5,839 nt of DNA from Spirochaetota bacterium. Its GTDB lineage: Bacteria > Spirochaetota > Brevinematia > DTOW01. Shown piece after piece: positions 5,814-5,839 of this stretch (the first letter of the stretch is position 1; each line of letters opens with the position of its first letter). Where the stretch lies: contig JAPYWX010000100.1 of NCBI GenBank assembly GCA_028276145.1, forward strand, positions 1-5,839, in the 5' to 3' direction. Below the pieces are notes generated by a model. It searched no databases and was not told where the DNA came from. It saw only the letters and a program-made list of their open reading frames with translations. The position numbers and the translations under genes were made by a program.

Positions 5814-5839
5814 ATTCTCAATATAATTAATCCACCTAA

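Overview
The window is AT-rich bacterial DNA. It holds four protein genes, one tRNA gene and two repeat-filled intergenic regions. The clearest clue to the host is a flagellar cap protein (FliD) of about 680 residues. Its length and its N-terminal block (GLDTDEIVDKLVEVEK, then YRSPFGNRLGSSSDES) resemble, from memory, spirochaete FliD proteins more than the shorter enterobacterial ones. A spirochaete-like host is therefore an inference, not a demonstration. The tRNA gene does not encode its CCA end.

Layout. Positions 1-848 (minus strand) hold the 5' part of a gene for a secreted, beta-rich protein that runs off the left edge; it has a strong promoter and ribosome binding site. Positions 861-1700 are non-coding: a promoter, paired palindromes, small hairpins, a five-run G-quadruplex tract on the minus strand, a three-copy 16-bp hairpin repeat, and an array of alternating hairpin modules. 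Positions 1701-1773 are tRNA-Gly(TCC), followed after only 10 bases by a tandem-GNAT acetyltransferase gene (1784-2779). That gene overlaps tail-to-tail, by 15 bp, with fliD on the minus strand (2765-4801). A second repeat region (about 4855-5129) carries motifs of the same family as 1216-1640. A minus-strand gene at 5130-5813 encodes a coiled-coil protein with 11- and 7-residue repeats and a C-terminal membrane anchor.

Relations between genes. No obvious pathway links them. tRNA-Gly and the acetyltransferase look like one transcript. The three minus-strand genes are separated by long repeat-rich spacers and are probably transcribed independently. The main points of interest are the Sec-like signal peptide on FliD, the compound hairpin repeat family in both spacers, the G-quadruplex tract, the tRNA-mRNA junction with almost no leader, and the tail-anchored repeat protein, whose layout recalls Borrelia Bdr proteins.
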